Shown here piece by piece: positions 22,240 through 40,379 of a stretch of DNA of 64,000 nt. The translations under genes were made by a program, and so were the position numbers. Each line of letters opens with the position of its first letter. Within the stretch, counting starts at the first letter, position 1. The notes under the pieces were generated by a model. That model did not search any database and was not told the DNA's origin. It saw only the letters and a program-made list of their open reading frames with translations. This DNA comes from Amia ocellicauda (Eukaryota; Chordata; Actinopteri; Amiiformes; Amiidae), in assembly GCF_036373705.1 (NCBI RefSeq), contig NC_089863.1:3766444-3830443 (forward strand), read 5' to 3'.

Positions 22240-23487
22240 GAGAGAGCGTGTAAGAATGTGTCAGAGAGCGAGTCTGTGTGCGTTTATGTGAACAGGAGTG
22301 TGTGTGTGTGTTTCTGTGAATATGCGCAGTCACAGCGCTCAGACAGCCAAAGCCTCCAGCGCTGAGTGGGATTAAAGAGTAACTCCAGGAATCCAGGACT
22401 CACTGGGGCAGTCTGACCTGACCTAGTGTCACTGACTGACTAACTAACACACTGACTGACACAGTGACACGTACACTGAATTACTGAATGACTGACACAC
22501 TGTCACAGTGACACACTGACTGATACACTGACTGACTTACACACTGAGTGACTGACCGACGCACTGACACACTGACTGACTGACATACTGATTGACCGAC
22601 TTACACACTGACACACTGACTGTGTGTGTGCGTTGTATCTATACAGGGGTGTAGGTTTTGTTTCAGAATTGGGGGGGACGTGCCTCCCCTAAACTTAGTT
22701 ATATTACTGTCTCTCTGTCTGCCTTGCTGAAAGGTTTGCTAGAATCAACCTCCAACGCCCCTCTGGGTCGGGGGGTGTTGGGGCAGCACCTGTATGTTCG
22801 CAGTGCTGTGAGGCAGCAGGATGGAGGATTAGTCCGTGGCTCGGCTCAGTCGTGCTGGAACCCGCGGCCCGATCGCCCCGAAGCACAGGAAGCCAAAATA
22901 CCAGCGTCTGGACGAGTCAGAAGAAGAGCATGGGGACAAGACAACTGACTCCCCCCACACATATGTGTGAGCGAGACAGTGAGAGAGTGTGTGTGAGTGT
23001 GCGAGTGTGCGGTGTCTCAAAGGGCACATGTCCAGAGTCTGTCCATCTGTGCTGCGTGACTCCACTCCTAACATCCCTGTCGCCCCCGTGTCTCAAGTCT
23101 TGTGTGTTTGGTTGACACTGCAGCCGTCAAGACGCACACAGACACACAGCGATAAACAAACACAAAAGAGCTCCGTGAGCAGATATCATTTCAGTTTTCA
23201 GGTTCAAAGGCCCGCGGCATTTGGCGGCCAACAAAGAAAGGAACCAATCTAGTCCGCGCCGTGCTAAAAATAGCCTGCAAACTGACTACAGCGAGTACAG
23301 CCGGCTGCACCTTACCCCCTCTGCCCCGTGCCGCACAGCGGGGCCGTGCTGTTGAGCACCTGTGTGTGCGGTGGAGATGCCAGCTGTGACTGTCAGTGCC
23401 ACCTCCCTCCTGAACTCTGTACCCTCTCCCTCCCCCGTGCCCAGCCCAGGGCCTCCCCTTCACAACAAGCACACGCTCCATGGCGAT

Positions 23488-23522
<35 letters not shown>

Positions 23523-25339
23523 CTAGACCAGGGGAACACACAGAGCACTACAGTGGGTATAGTAGGAATAGCGACTGTGTAGAACTAATGTGTTCAATTA
23601 AGGAATTAAACAATAACTCAACTTTGTGTGAACACTGACCCAATTACAACACCATAAAGTGTTGTGGCAAAAACACATTACTGTGTGATAAATACACATG
23701 ACAGTGTTACACAGACATTATTTGGTTGTAATTTTAACACCAAGTTGTGTTATCCTCAAACAAACAGACCGGTGTTATATTTAACAGGTTAGTAGACATA
23801 CTGGGTATAGTGAATATACATACAATCTGTGGCACAGCTTTGGGTATAGAGGGCAAACCTCTATTTCCTAAACAACACGGGCAGTCAGGGGGTATTGCTG
23901 TCACCAGCTGGGGCCTCCCGTTGCCTACTTACAGAGCTTACAGTATTGCTCCCCCCTCCCCAGCGCCATGGCCCCCTAATCTCACAGGGGTTCATAATTG
24001 CCAGTGCATTCCGGCCGCACCGCTTGCCTGGCTCTGGTGTGGAGGCTGCTCTCCCCATGCAGACTAAGCGCATGGATGGACAGACGGACAGACACATTGC
24101 TGTAGCGTCCTGCGCTCTCCCTCTCTCTGGATACAGTCTACAGGCTAATCCTCTCGACGGGCAGAAACCGCACACACACACACACACAAAACTAAATGAA
24201 TAACTGCTGAAATGTCCCAAACGGCTTGTTTTAGGAGCCTCTCATTGCAAAGGCGCACCGGCGGGGTGACGCACAGGAGCGCCTATTTGCGCCGGACGAA
24301 TGGCGTTGCGGCTCACCGGGCCGTGCAGTCTTGTGCTCACCTTCAGCAGACTTGGATCGGGTTCAAATAACGGATTAATCATTAAAACGGTCCTCAGCGC
24401 AGTGCTTTACAGTCAAATGCACGTTGGAGTTTATGCAGCGGAACACTTGTTTGCACATCTTGATTTTGCACAACTCTGCGCTCATCCCATACCAGTCCAT
24501 ATCATAAACAGAGAGGCTAAATACATCCAAATGTCGTTTTAATTGTCCTCGGTGGTGGGTCGCAAGCCTCATCACTCACCCTAATGACTTCGCAGTTACT
24601 TATTGCCCTCCGTGCGTGTGAACCCATTCACTCGTGGACTCCCTGCGATCCGGTCAGGCAACTCGTCTCATCGTGAAGCTCGACACTACAGTGCGCCTAT
24701 CACTTGTTTGTCTTCTTCGCTCGTCCCTCCTGGGGGGCACAGAGACAGGCAGAGCTGTGTGGCACCGGTGTATATCACGCCGGGCACAGTCCACTCCCCC
24801 CCACCGTGGGTCGCCCTGCCCCTCTCACCGCGTCGCTACTTTCACACAATATATATTTGAGAGATGATGTCCGACTGTCGGATACACTGTGACTCAAGAA
24901 CAAAGGGCATGGCAACCAGAGACTCGCACCCACTAGCAGAGACTCTCAGGCAGGTGAACACTGTATTTTTTCCTTCCACAGTTTTATTTTTGAAAGGAGA
25001 GAGATTAGAGGGGGAGTGGGGGGCACAAAACCGGTTGGGAAAGCTTGCGCTCGCAACACCGGCTCAGTTGCGTCACCCAACATGCAATGTCATTCATCCG
25101 GTGTAACAGTGTGACGTAACACGTTCGGATGCTTCTATTAGGCCCGTGCGATTGATATTGATTTAAATGCACTTGTTTTCCCCGCTTAGGCACCATTTAA
25201 CTTGTTCTGTTTGTAAGCGTCTCCTAATAATAATGTAATTATAGGTTTGCAATCGTATACCAGTTACACAGCACAGGCGTGCACATCCTAACACACAGCG
25301 GCCAGCGACACGCAATCCGGAAGTGTTTGCACTCGCCGG

Positions 25340-25385
<46 letters not shown>

Positions 25386-26396
25386 AACCCCACATGCTTT
25401 AGATGCACTATCCACATTTCTAAGTGCTGACCCGGTTCGTTAGCACCAAACCGGCCGCTCAGCCTGTATTGACTCGCACCGGCGCTGCAACACGGTCTAC
25501 TATTATTATAGCCTGCTAATGCATGGACCGGTGCATGTGTAATGATAAAGAAAGGCTCGGGCTTCCTGATTCAAGCGGGTCCGTCTGCTGTGCGAGCATG
25601 CATCAGGCGCCACAGTGTCTCCACCGTTCATGTCGGTCCACTGTTATTATAATCAGTGTTATATTACTGTAAGTGACAGGCGTGCCACTGCGTCGCGCAA
25701 TGCCCGGTCCCTTACCTGGTCCACACGTGTTGTGAGAGAGACCCGGATGCGCTGCTGATTCAGTGTCCGTGTCGCGGCTGTAGAGGAGAGACGAGCCGCC
25801 GGGTTGCGGTTCACACGCCGGGGCTCGGGAGGTGATGCAAGGCGCCGGTGTTGTCCAAAGCCAGGGGGCTGTGAGGGGGAGTGGACGCACGGAAGTCCTG
25901 TCTCCCGGCTTCACACTGACACCGGCACAGCTGCATGCATTGTGACTATTATAGATCGTCCTGGTAAAGTCTCTCTGCTACCAAATACAACACTAATATT
26001 TGAACACTAATCTGCAATCTAGCCCTGTTGTGTCAAGTCATGTCCTGTCACTTGCCGGAACACTTGCTGTCGGTGTCGGGATGAATCAGCACGAATAATA
26101 ATACAAATCATTATAATAAAGATTTTGTCTGTAATACAGCGGAAGTAGAGCGCTGATCAATCGCCGGTCCAGTAAACTGCTTTATTGACCGAGAGCACTG
26201 AGCCCCTGTGGCCACTAGGTGACGTCAGAGAGTGAGAAACATAATGTTGATTGATTTCCGTTACAATACTACATCATACTAATCTCAGTGCCAATTAATT
26301 ATGCTGACTAGTAGTGGCAGCAGTTGCAACAGCACGAGAGACAGTTAGATGTGTAACACCTGATCCCCTGAGGACCTGCAGGTGGCCAGGTCCTGC

Positions 26397-26438
<42 letters not shown>

Positions 26439-26619
26439 GTATTGCTGGTGCAACAGTGAGTACTCCCTCCCAGTTGAGCAGTGTGCCGGAAACAGGTGCC
26501 CGACGTGCAATTGTCCAGCTGCCCTCTCCCCCTCCCCAAACCCTTCATCGCTCCTTGCACCAGAAGTTGAGTCACCTCCTCAAACGGGTGAGTTCGTGGG
26601 AGAGGAAGGAAGGGCAGGT

Positions 26620-26661
<42 letters not shown>

Positions 26662-27500
26662 GGGTGGACAGGAATTGATGAATATTATGTGATGGTTTTT
26701 GTGTTTTGGTACAAATGAAATCACTGAACGTCCAGAACAGAGGAAAAGACCTGAAAAGAGATGACTTCGGACAGTTCCTGCGAGGGCTCGGTTCTGGCGT
26801 CGGCCCAGAAAAGGCCGTCTTCTTTATGAAGATCTTTTGGGTTTTAAAAAATCGACAGGGTAGTCAGTTAAGGTGTCACTGAGAATTTAGTCTTATTCTT
26901 CAGATCTTATTCAGATTTATTATTTATGTTATCTCTGTTGCTGCTTCTTGGTGTGCTTTTGGTGATTCTGTGCCATGAATATAAATGTCTGCCTGGCACT
27001 TTAGGTTATGGGATTGTACGGGTCAGTTGATCCATGATTTCTTGCCGGAATCAGCGCCAAATTACAGCTGTATACAGAGTGGACCCATGGGAACAGAGTA
27101 CAGCTTGTTCATAACACACAGTGAATAATGAGTGGATGTCCCTTTGTCCCTGGTAATTAAACCACTTTATAGGTTTAAGCATTGCCACAAATTATAAACC
27201 ACAGTCCCGTGTCTGCAGGTTGAGAAAAAGTGTCAGTCGCCCCGTCACGCCAAGATGGCGGCCATGGGGAGCGTGTGCAATGAAACCCTCGTCAGACCTG
27301 GAGCACAGAGTGCAGGTTTTATTGAGAAAGCACAAAGCCAGCTTTGCAAACATCAATCAAATGACAGGGACATGATCCAGCAAGGAAAACAAAACAAAAC
27401 GGGATGGGACCTGGCCACGAACACGCCCGATCACCTTCCTCGCATCTCGGCACTCAAAAAACCCAGCAAGAGACAGACAAACATTCAGGATGCGTCAAGT
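22240..27500. other. Intergenic or 5' intron region, no coding gene seen
   Basis: Apart from the candidate exon above I see no exon. There are TGACACACTGACTGAC repeats at 22430-22620 and CT or GA microsatellites at 23490-23522, 25346-25382, 26401-26436 and 26622-26655. Other sequence is unique. The short open frames lack recognisable domains. Confidence 0.5.
25716..25900 (-). other. Candidate untranslated first exon and promoter of slc16a13
   Basis: On the minus strand CACGTGTGGACCAG is followed by GTAAGGG, a strong donor at 25715, within a GC-richer stretch. It could splice to the acceptor before the slc16a13 start exon (exon from 22226). No TATA box is obvious and the upstream end of the exon is a guess. 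It could equally be chance. Confidence 0.3.
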
Positions 27501-27509
27501 GTCTCACTT

Positions 27510-32754
<5,245 letters not shown>

Positions 32755-32936
32755 CTCCAACAAGCTGGAGGGGTGGAGGGGAGGGAAAGAGAGAAGCAGA
32801 GACTGAGAGAGACACAGAGAGACACAGAGATATGTGAATGGGACTGTAGGATTGTATTCATTTCCTGCCGCTACTGCAGCTGCTCATGATCACAAGGACA
32901 GCAGCGATGGTGCCGGGAGTGCGGTCAGTCGCTCAC

Positions 32937-33027
32937 CAGTGTGGGGGGCCGTGTCGTGCGCTGGTGGGAGCTCAGTCGGCGGCTGATTTCCAGCATTCGT
33001 TGGGAGAGACCAGCTCTCGGATCGTAC
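32937..33027 (-). other. bcl6b: bcl6b untranslated exon (inferred)
   Basis: On the minus strand a CCCCCCGCAG acceptor precedes 33027 and a donor (CACACTG|GTGAGCG) follows 32937, giving a 91-bp exon upstream of the coding start exon, whose own acceptor precedes 32764. It carries no ATG in the bcl6b frame, so it would be 5' UTR. Confidence 0.5.
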
Positions 33028-33099
33028 CTGCGGGGGGGAAAGAGGGACAGAGGGACACCCTCTCGTTAGCACTCAATAACACACACTTACGCCACTTTC

Positions 33100-34900
33100 C
33101 CCACAGACATGGCTCTCTCTCTTCTACTCACTCTCACATCGCTTGTCACTTCTACCCACTCTCTCTCTTCTACTCTCTCATTGCTTTACTTTACTTATAC
33201 TCACTCTCTCATCACTTTCTCACACTTCTACTCACTCTCACATCGCCTTCTCACACTTCTGCTCACACTCTCACTCTCTCTTTTACTCTCTCACTATTAC
33301 ACGCTCATGACAATGTAGGTGATAGCCAGCCCTAAAACTCCCCGACCCATGTGCAGTTTTAATCCACACAGGGCAAATTCTCTTTAAACACAATTATAAT
33401 CACTGCACCCTTTGGCTCCTCCAGCGTGTGACCGCGGCCTCGTTACGGCTTAATTAGCCAGGCTCGCCGGCCTCCATCGCAGCCCCGTCTCGCACACAGA
33501 CAGGAAACTGCGACAACGCAGCCCGTGGGATTTTAATTATAGAACATGGAGACCGGGGGCTGCATTGTTGCTGCCGTGATTCAATTTCCTTTCATGGCTG
33601 GTCGCTCAGCCTCTAGGTTGTGCGTCTGTACATACACACACGCCCTGCCCGCCCCGGCCAAGCGCTTTCGGAGACACAGACATCCACGCAGTTCCAGGCA
33701 TTGTGAAAACCATGAAAGACACACACACACACACCCCTGGGTAACACAGCAGCCCGTGCTTTCTGCTAACGGCTGCCCAGTCTTAAGCAACACAATTCAG
33801 TTGCATAATGTGACAACTGAAATCGCCGAGGTCAACTGCAGGGCGGCCGTTATTTCCTCTATTAGGTCAGAGGAGTGAAGTCAGACCAGACCAGACTCTG
33901 TCTACAGTTTATTACAAGTGTAACATTTTAAAATCGGAAGTTCTCTCTGATGAAAATGATTTTCATAACTGTTATGGTGTCTGTCGTCCTTTTCTTTCAT
34001 AGATCTATAACCTATAGTCGGATTAAATCAACAGTTTGACCGGTAAAGCAAACTACGAACCCCAACTGGATGGCGGTTTTATTTATACACAGAAGAAAGA
34101 AGCACATGGCGATGAATTCAGCCTCATATCGTGACAGTTAAAGCTCATGGCAGTATCGGACTGTTTTTGTTGTTGCAGCTGCTAATTGCAACTCTAATTA
34201 AACTCGGCGTGATTGGTACAATAGAAGTGGAGTTCAGAGCCAGGCTGCAAAACAAACATGACATCGAAAATTTTGCACTGAAGATATGCAACATTATAAA
34301 AAATACACAAATAAAATGAAGAGAGACAGTTAGAGGAACATGGAGGGGTAGATGTGGCAGACAGACAGGGACAGGTGGATATACTGACAGACGGACAGAT
34401 GCATAGATAGGTAGAAACAGAGAGATATTGATACAGGGATAGAGCGATAGAAAGGCAGAGATAGAAAGATAGAGAGACAGAGATAGATACAGAGATATAG
34501 AGATGGGTAGGTAGAGAGAGATAGAGAGACAGGAAGAAAAATATAGATAGAGATCATATATAGATAAATAGAGATAGAGATCGAGAGATAAGAGAAGTAG
34601 AAATACAGAGATATATAGAGATACAGAAAGAGAAGAGAACGAAAGAGACAGATAGGTAGAGATAGAATGTTAGAGAGATAAATAGGTAGAGACAGATAGA
34701 AAAAAGGATAGAGAGATGGATAGGTAGAGACAGATAGAAAGAGAGATATAGATTCAGATATAGAGAGATAGACAGCCAAGTAGAGATAGAAAGAGATATA
34801 GAGATACAGAGATAGATAGAACAATAGAGAAATATAGAGATGAGTAGGTAGGTAGAGACAGATAGAAAGAAAGAGAGCTCCATAGAGAATGTTGCGTTAT
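33100..34900. repeat. bcl6b upstream intron: CTCA-rich and GATA-rich simple repeats
   Basis: Positions 33115-33310 are a CTCACTCT/TCTACTCA degenerate repeat. Positions 34320-34870 are a GATAGAGAGA/GATAGGTAGAGA repeat whose complement gives a spurious long serine/leucine/tyrosine-rich frame. Between them (33320-34310) is unique noncoding sequence with no exon that I can support. Confidence 0.75.
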
Positions 34901-35021
34901 AAATGTCCACTTCTGGACCAGGACTGGACAACACCAACCCCACGTCCACCGATCCCAACAAGAGCAGGACCACGATGAGAAATAAACAAACCCCTGGACA
35001 AAACGAAGGTCCAGCACTCAC

Positions 35022-35310
35022 CCCGACCAGCAGGGACGAAATAACGACAACAGGAGCGACAATCCCTCACGCAGCGCTGCTGGAACTAATCCCCCGGCCG
35101 CGAGCGAGCTGTCCAGAAAGTTTTGTCCTCCTCCCGGAGACGCAGGCGAGCAGAGACCGTGCCGTTCGAGAGCCAGCCCCGAAGTGAGCGCCCACCTCTC
35201 TCTCGCCTCCCGCTTTTGGGAGACGGGGAGGTGTGTGGAGCAGGAGGAGGAGAGAGGGAGGGAGGGGACTCTTAATAACGTCGCACAGGAAGCCCCGAGC
35301 CGGCCGGGAG
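35022..35310 (-). other. bcl6b: Candidate bcl6b first exon and promoter
   Basis: GC-rich minus-strand stretch ending in a good donor (GGTCGGG|GTGAGTGC at about 35022), 2 kb upstream of the inferred untranslated exon. It is bordered upstream by a 500-bp CT tract. The transcription start is not determinable; the right limit is approximate. Confidence 0.4.
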
Positions 35311-35429
35311 TCCTGGTTTCCTGTTTCTTGCGGCCCACGCGGATACAGGAAGAGCGGCAGGAAAATATCCAGGCCCTTCTGTGTTCCTTGTATTTTTAGG
35401 CCGGGTTTTTGTATTATTGTTTTTTAACC

Positions 35430-35904
35430 TCTCGCCCTTCTCTCTCTCTCCCTCCCTCCCTCTCCCCCATCTCTCTCTAATCTCTTTTCTCTCTCCCCCT
35501 CTCTTCCACTCTCTATCTATCCCCCTCTCTCCCTCCCTCTCCCCTCTTTTCTCTCCCTCTCAATATTCTCTCCCCTTCTCTCTCACCTCTACCCCAATCT
35601 CTTTTCTCTCCCTCCCTTCCACTCTATCTATTCCCCTCTCTCCCTCCCCCAACTCTCTCTCCCTCTTCCCCATCTTCTCTCACTCCCTCCCCATCTTCTC
35701 TCCCCTTCTTTCTCTCCCCAATCTCTTCTCTTTCCCACCCTCTATCTATTCCCCTCTCTCTCCTTCTCCCCCTTCTCTCTCTCCTTCTCTCTCCCCCCTT
35801 TTCTCTCCCTCTCTCTCCCCTCTCCATCTTCTCTCCCTCTCTCACCATCTCCCCAATATCTTTTCTCTCTTCCACTCTGTCTATTCCCCTCTCTCTCTCC
35901 CCCT

Positions 35905-35960
<56 letters not shown>
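35430..35960. repeat. 530-bp polypyrimidine (CT) tract
   Basis: Almost uninterrupted pyrimidines on the plus strand (CTCTCTCCC, TTCTCTCCCC), ending in a pure (CT)n run at about 35911-35958. It lies just upstream of the candidate bcl6b promoter. The long serine/leucine/proline-rich open frame across it is an artefact. Confidence 0.9.
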
Positions 35961-35961
<1 letters not shown>

Positions 35962-36419
35962 CATTTTACTCAGACTAATGGCAGGAAAACCGGCCTCAGT
36001 CCTCTTTTCGAAAAAAATATCCTCTGCTCACAGGAAAGTGATTGAGCCACTGCTACTCCAAACACCCCCCCCCCCCACAGAAACACACGTACCACCCCCC
36101 CCCCACAAGAGCCATTATCCCCAGCGCCCCCCCGCCTCACCTCCGCTGCTCCACCAGTGGGGAACGGTGGGGAAGGAAGTCTCAATCGCACACAGCTGGC
36201 TTTTCACTGCGGCGCTGCTTTCATTTACTGCTGTGATTATTATCATTATTATTATGATGATTATTATTATTATTGGGGGGCTTTTGAAAATCTGCGGATC
36301 TGCGCCCCCCCCCCGCCTTCCTTCCCCTCGGAGTGGTGGAGGGACGAGCTTCAGGAATCGGCAGCTCCATATCGGGGCAAAACGGGGGCCGGATGCGGAT
36401 TGTGAATGAAAATGTGCTT

Positions 36420-37640
36420 CACAATACTGCACTGCACTGCACAGCACCACACATTGTACTGCAGTACACTATTGTAAACTGCACTGCATTGTACTACACT
36501 ACACTATAGTATACTGCACCACACATTGTACTACGCCACACTATAATATACTGCAATAAATTGTATTACACTATACTATAGTATACTGCACTAAGTTGTA
36601 CTAGACTACACTAAAGTATACTGCACTAAGTTGTACTACACTAAGTTTTACTATACTACACTGCATTGCACTACACTATACTGCAGTTAACTTAATTGTA
36701 CTACACTATAGTATACTGCACTGCATTGTACTACACTACACTATAGTATATTGCACTAACTTGTACTACACTATACTACACCGCATTGCACTACACTATA
36801 GTATACTGCACTAAGTTGTACTAGACTACACTAAAGTATACTGCACTAAGTTGTACTATACTACACTGCATTGCACTACACTATACTGCAGTTAACTTAA
36901 TTGTACTACACTACACTATAGTATACTGCACCACACATTGTACTACGCCACACTATAATATACTGCACTAACTTGTACTACACTATACTATAGTATACTG
37001 CACTAAGTTGTACTACACTAAGTTGTACTATACTACACTGCATTGCACTACACTATAGTATACTGCACTAACTTGTACTACACTGTACTACACCGCATTG
37101 CACTACACTCTACTACACTGCAATGTACTACGCTATACTACTTTGCATTGTACTACAGTTAACTACATTGTACTATGCCGCACTATAGTATTCTGAACTA
37201 ACTTGTACAGCACCACACTGCATTGTACCACACTATACTACAGTAAACTACATTGTACTAGGATACACTACAGTATGCTGCACTAACTTCTACTACACTA
37301 CATTGCACTACACTATACTACTCTGCATTGTACCACACTAGACTACACTATACTACACTAACTTGTACTACACTACACTGCATTGTACCACACTATACTA
37401 CAGTTAACTACATTGTACTAGGATACACTACAGTATGCTGCACTAACTTCTACTACACTACATCGCACTACACTATACTACTCTGCATTGTACCACACTA
37501 GACTACACTATACTGCACTAACTTGTACTACACTACACTGCATTGTACCACACTATACTACAGTTAACTACATTGTACTAGGATACACTATAGTATACGG
37601 CACTAACTTGTACTACACCACACTTAACTGCATTGTCCTA
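36420..37640. repeat. 1.2 kb degenerate ACTACACTATA repeat
   Basis: Tandem words TGTACTACACTATACTACAG, TGCACTAAGTTGTACTA and CTGCATTGCACTACA repeat with a loose period of about 30-60 bp. Longer duplicated blocks are visible (for example 36790-36900 versus 36590-36690, and 37215-37330 versus 37370-37500). No coding capacity. Confidence 0.88.
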
Positions 37641-38759
37641 GAGCACACTACACTACATGTGTCTGAAGCTGGGCTGTGTTTCTATCGTTATTGTTTACTG
37701 GAGGGAAGGCGGGGGGGGGGGGTGCGTTGGACAGCCTCGGACTGACGCGCCATTCAGGCAACGAAGAAAAACACACACCAAGGTCCAAAACAACACGAAA
37801 ACAACCGCAGAACAAAACAAAACAGGAACCCAAAACGAATAAAACAGATGTGGAGGAACAGGGGGTAATATCCCCAGCGTATCCCAGAATGCCACTGGCT
37901 CCTCGATAACAGGGCAATAATAATAATCATCAGCATAAAACATTGAAAATAGTCTTTCCTGTTTGTACAGGAAGTCGGTGTCTGAGTCTGTGACACCCCC
38001 TGCCCCCCCCAGCCAAGGTCTCCTCTCTCTCGCTCTCTCCTCACGGGGGAACGATTGAAGGTGTTTTTTCCTTCCATTCAGATACGGAGCATGAAACAAC
38101 AGACCGGACACAATTAAAGTCCAAACAAGGACCCCCCCCCCCATCGTACACCATTAACCTGTCTCTGTAATCCTGAGGAGCATCCGGCATCGAAGACATG
38201 GGAGGAACTGACCGCTGCGGCCCGCGGCACGCCTGGACCGCCAACAGGGCCCGCGCTCAGGGGGCCGTCCCGTGTCTTTAACCCTTTACGAGCCGACAGG
38301 ACTCACACATCCGTCTCCGCACGGTGCAGTGTGTGTAGAGCGTGTGCAGCTCTCTCTTTATCATCGGGAGTCGACGCTTTTAAGAAAGAAAAGAATGAAG
38401 AAAAGGAACAGTTTGTCTCGGATGCTTCCAGGCATTGTGAGTTCAGCAACGGGGGGAGAAGGAGAGAGAGAGAGTAGGGTACGTTTTAGAAGGCCTGACA
38501 ACACTTTGCAGAGAGAGGGAGAGAGATGGGGTAGAGAGGAAGGAGAGAAAGAGAAAGGAGAGGGAGAGTTGAATAGATAGACAAGACAGCACAGACTTCC
38601 ACTGCATTTAGGAATAGCCGTGTCAACATGTCCCCGCTCGGCACTTGGACGTGGACGTATTGTGGAAAAAGACATTGTGTCCGAGACCCCTACTGTGGCC
38701 CTGTAACACTATCATCTATAAAACTACATGCATGACAACAAGATGTACAATACGTAGTG

Positions 38760-38799
38760 AGATTGGGGAGATGAGGGAAGAAGAGAGAAGGGGGCAGGG

Positions 38800-38845
<46 letters not shown>

Positions 38846-40135
38846 GGATGGAGGGAGAGAGGAGAGAAAGAGGGAGGGAGTCGGGAGAGAGAGCGGGAGA
38901 GCCGGAGGGAGGGAGAAGAGAGAGGGAAAGGGAGAAAAAGAAAGGGAGTAGAGAGAGAGAGGGAGAGCCGGAGGGAGGGAGAAGGGAGAGAGGAGAGAGA
39001 GTTAATAAAAAATATCTATCCAATATTAATTAATAAGATGGTGATGATTATTATTAGACACCCTTGCCCAGGACTACTATTTTGCCTTTCTAATTCTATC
39101 TTCTTGCTCAAACTGGCCCTTGATTTCGTGTGGTGACCCCTCTGCCCCATGCCGGCTTATTGCCAATCAACACGCCTGGCCAGCAGGGGACTTTGTGAGG
39201 ACAGAGCTTTGGCTTTGGCCCAAGAGGAAAAACAAGAAAGAAAAATGAACCGGAAAACATGTGGGGAAACCCCCAGATCGACGACGACAACAACAACAAC
39301 AAGGGGAAACACTACAGAGTGTCATTGCGCGTCCTGTGGCTCCCCTTTGTGTGGAGATGGCGATTTGTGTGCTTATAAGGTCTGCTGTGGAAGCTGCTGT
39401 GCCCAGGACAGGAGAGAGGGAGGGGATAGGGAAGAGAGAGAGGAGAGAGAGAGAGAAGAGAGGTGGGAGAGAGAGAGGAGAGATGGAAGAGAGGTGGGAG
39501 GGAGAGGGAAGAGAGAGAAGGAAGAGAGACAAAAGAGAAGAAAGAGAGGGAGGGGAGATGGAAGAGAAGGGGGGAGAGAGGGAAGAGAGGGGGGAGAGGG
39601 AAGATGGGAGATAAGGGAGAGTGAGAGGGAGAGAGGGGAGAAAGGAGATAGAGAAGGAGAAATGATAAGAGAAAAGGAGATGGAGAGAGGAAAATTTGAG
39701 AAATAATGAACGAGAGAGAGAGATGGGGAGAGGAGGAGAGGGGGAGCGAGGGTCAGCTGACCGGACAACAGCTGGAGGACAGCAGGACGATCTCGGGTCC
39801 CCAGGGCCACTCTACCTTTCGGTTCAACCCAGGGACCTTAACACCCTTCCCACAGTATTCCCTTAATTGGACACGCTCGGAGCGAGGGAGTGAGGCACGA
39901 GGGAGGAGGGAGGAGAGACGGCGATCTCCTCGTGTGTCAGGAAAGGAAAAACCTGAGAAAAACATAAACAGAAGAGAATTGAAAACAAGCGCTTTTCTCT
40001 GTTCCTTGGAAACGACATCCGGCCTCTGTGAGAAAGACAGGAAGTCATCGTCCGGTGAGTCACTTCCCCGACAGGTGGCCCAGGGAGAGCCGGACTCTAT
40101 TATTCCTTCTGTTTCTTTTATTCTCTCTCGGGATG

Positions 40136-40191
<56 letters not shown>

Positions 40192-40360
40192 CAGGGGCAC
40201 TGGGGCAGGAGGAAGAGGAAGAGGGAGGGAAATGGGGAAGGCTTCAGAGCTGGGAGGAAGGAAGAGAGAGAGCGGGGGAGGGAGGGAGGCAGTGCTGCTT
40301 GTGGTGAGAGTACGAGAGACAGAGAGAGAGAGAGAGAAACAAACAGAGAGAGAAAGCAAA
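38760..40360. repeat. GA-rich purine tracts
   Basis: Three purine blocks on the plus strand: 38763-39003, 39410-39770 and 40138-40380, including pure (GA)n at about 38799-38841 and 40139-40189. The unique sequence between them (39010-39400 and 39780-40135) shows no exon that I recognise. Confidence 0.85.
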
Positions 40361-40379
40361 AGAGGGAGACAGAGAAAGT

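Noticed and set aside
35381-36409. 342-codon plus-strand frame
   Set aside because: Mostly Ser/Leu/Pro from the CT tract; composition and lack of homology indicate a chance frame.
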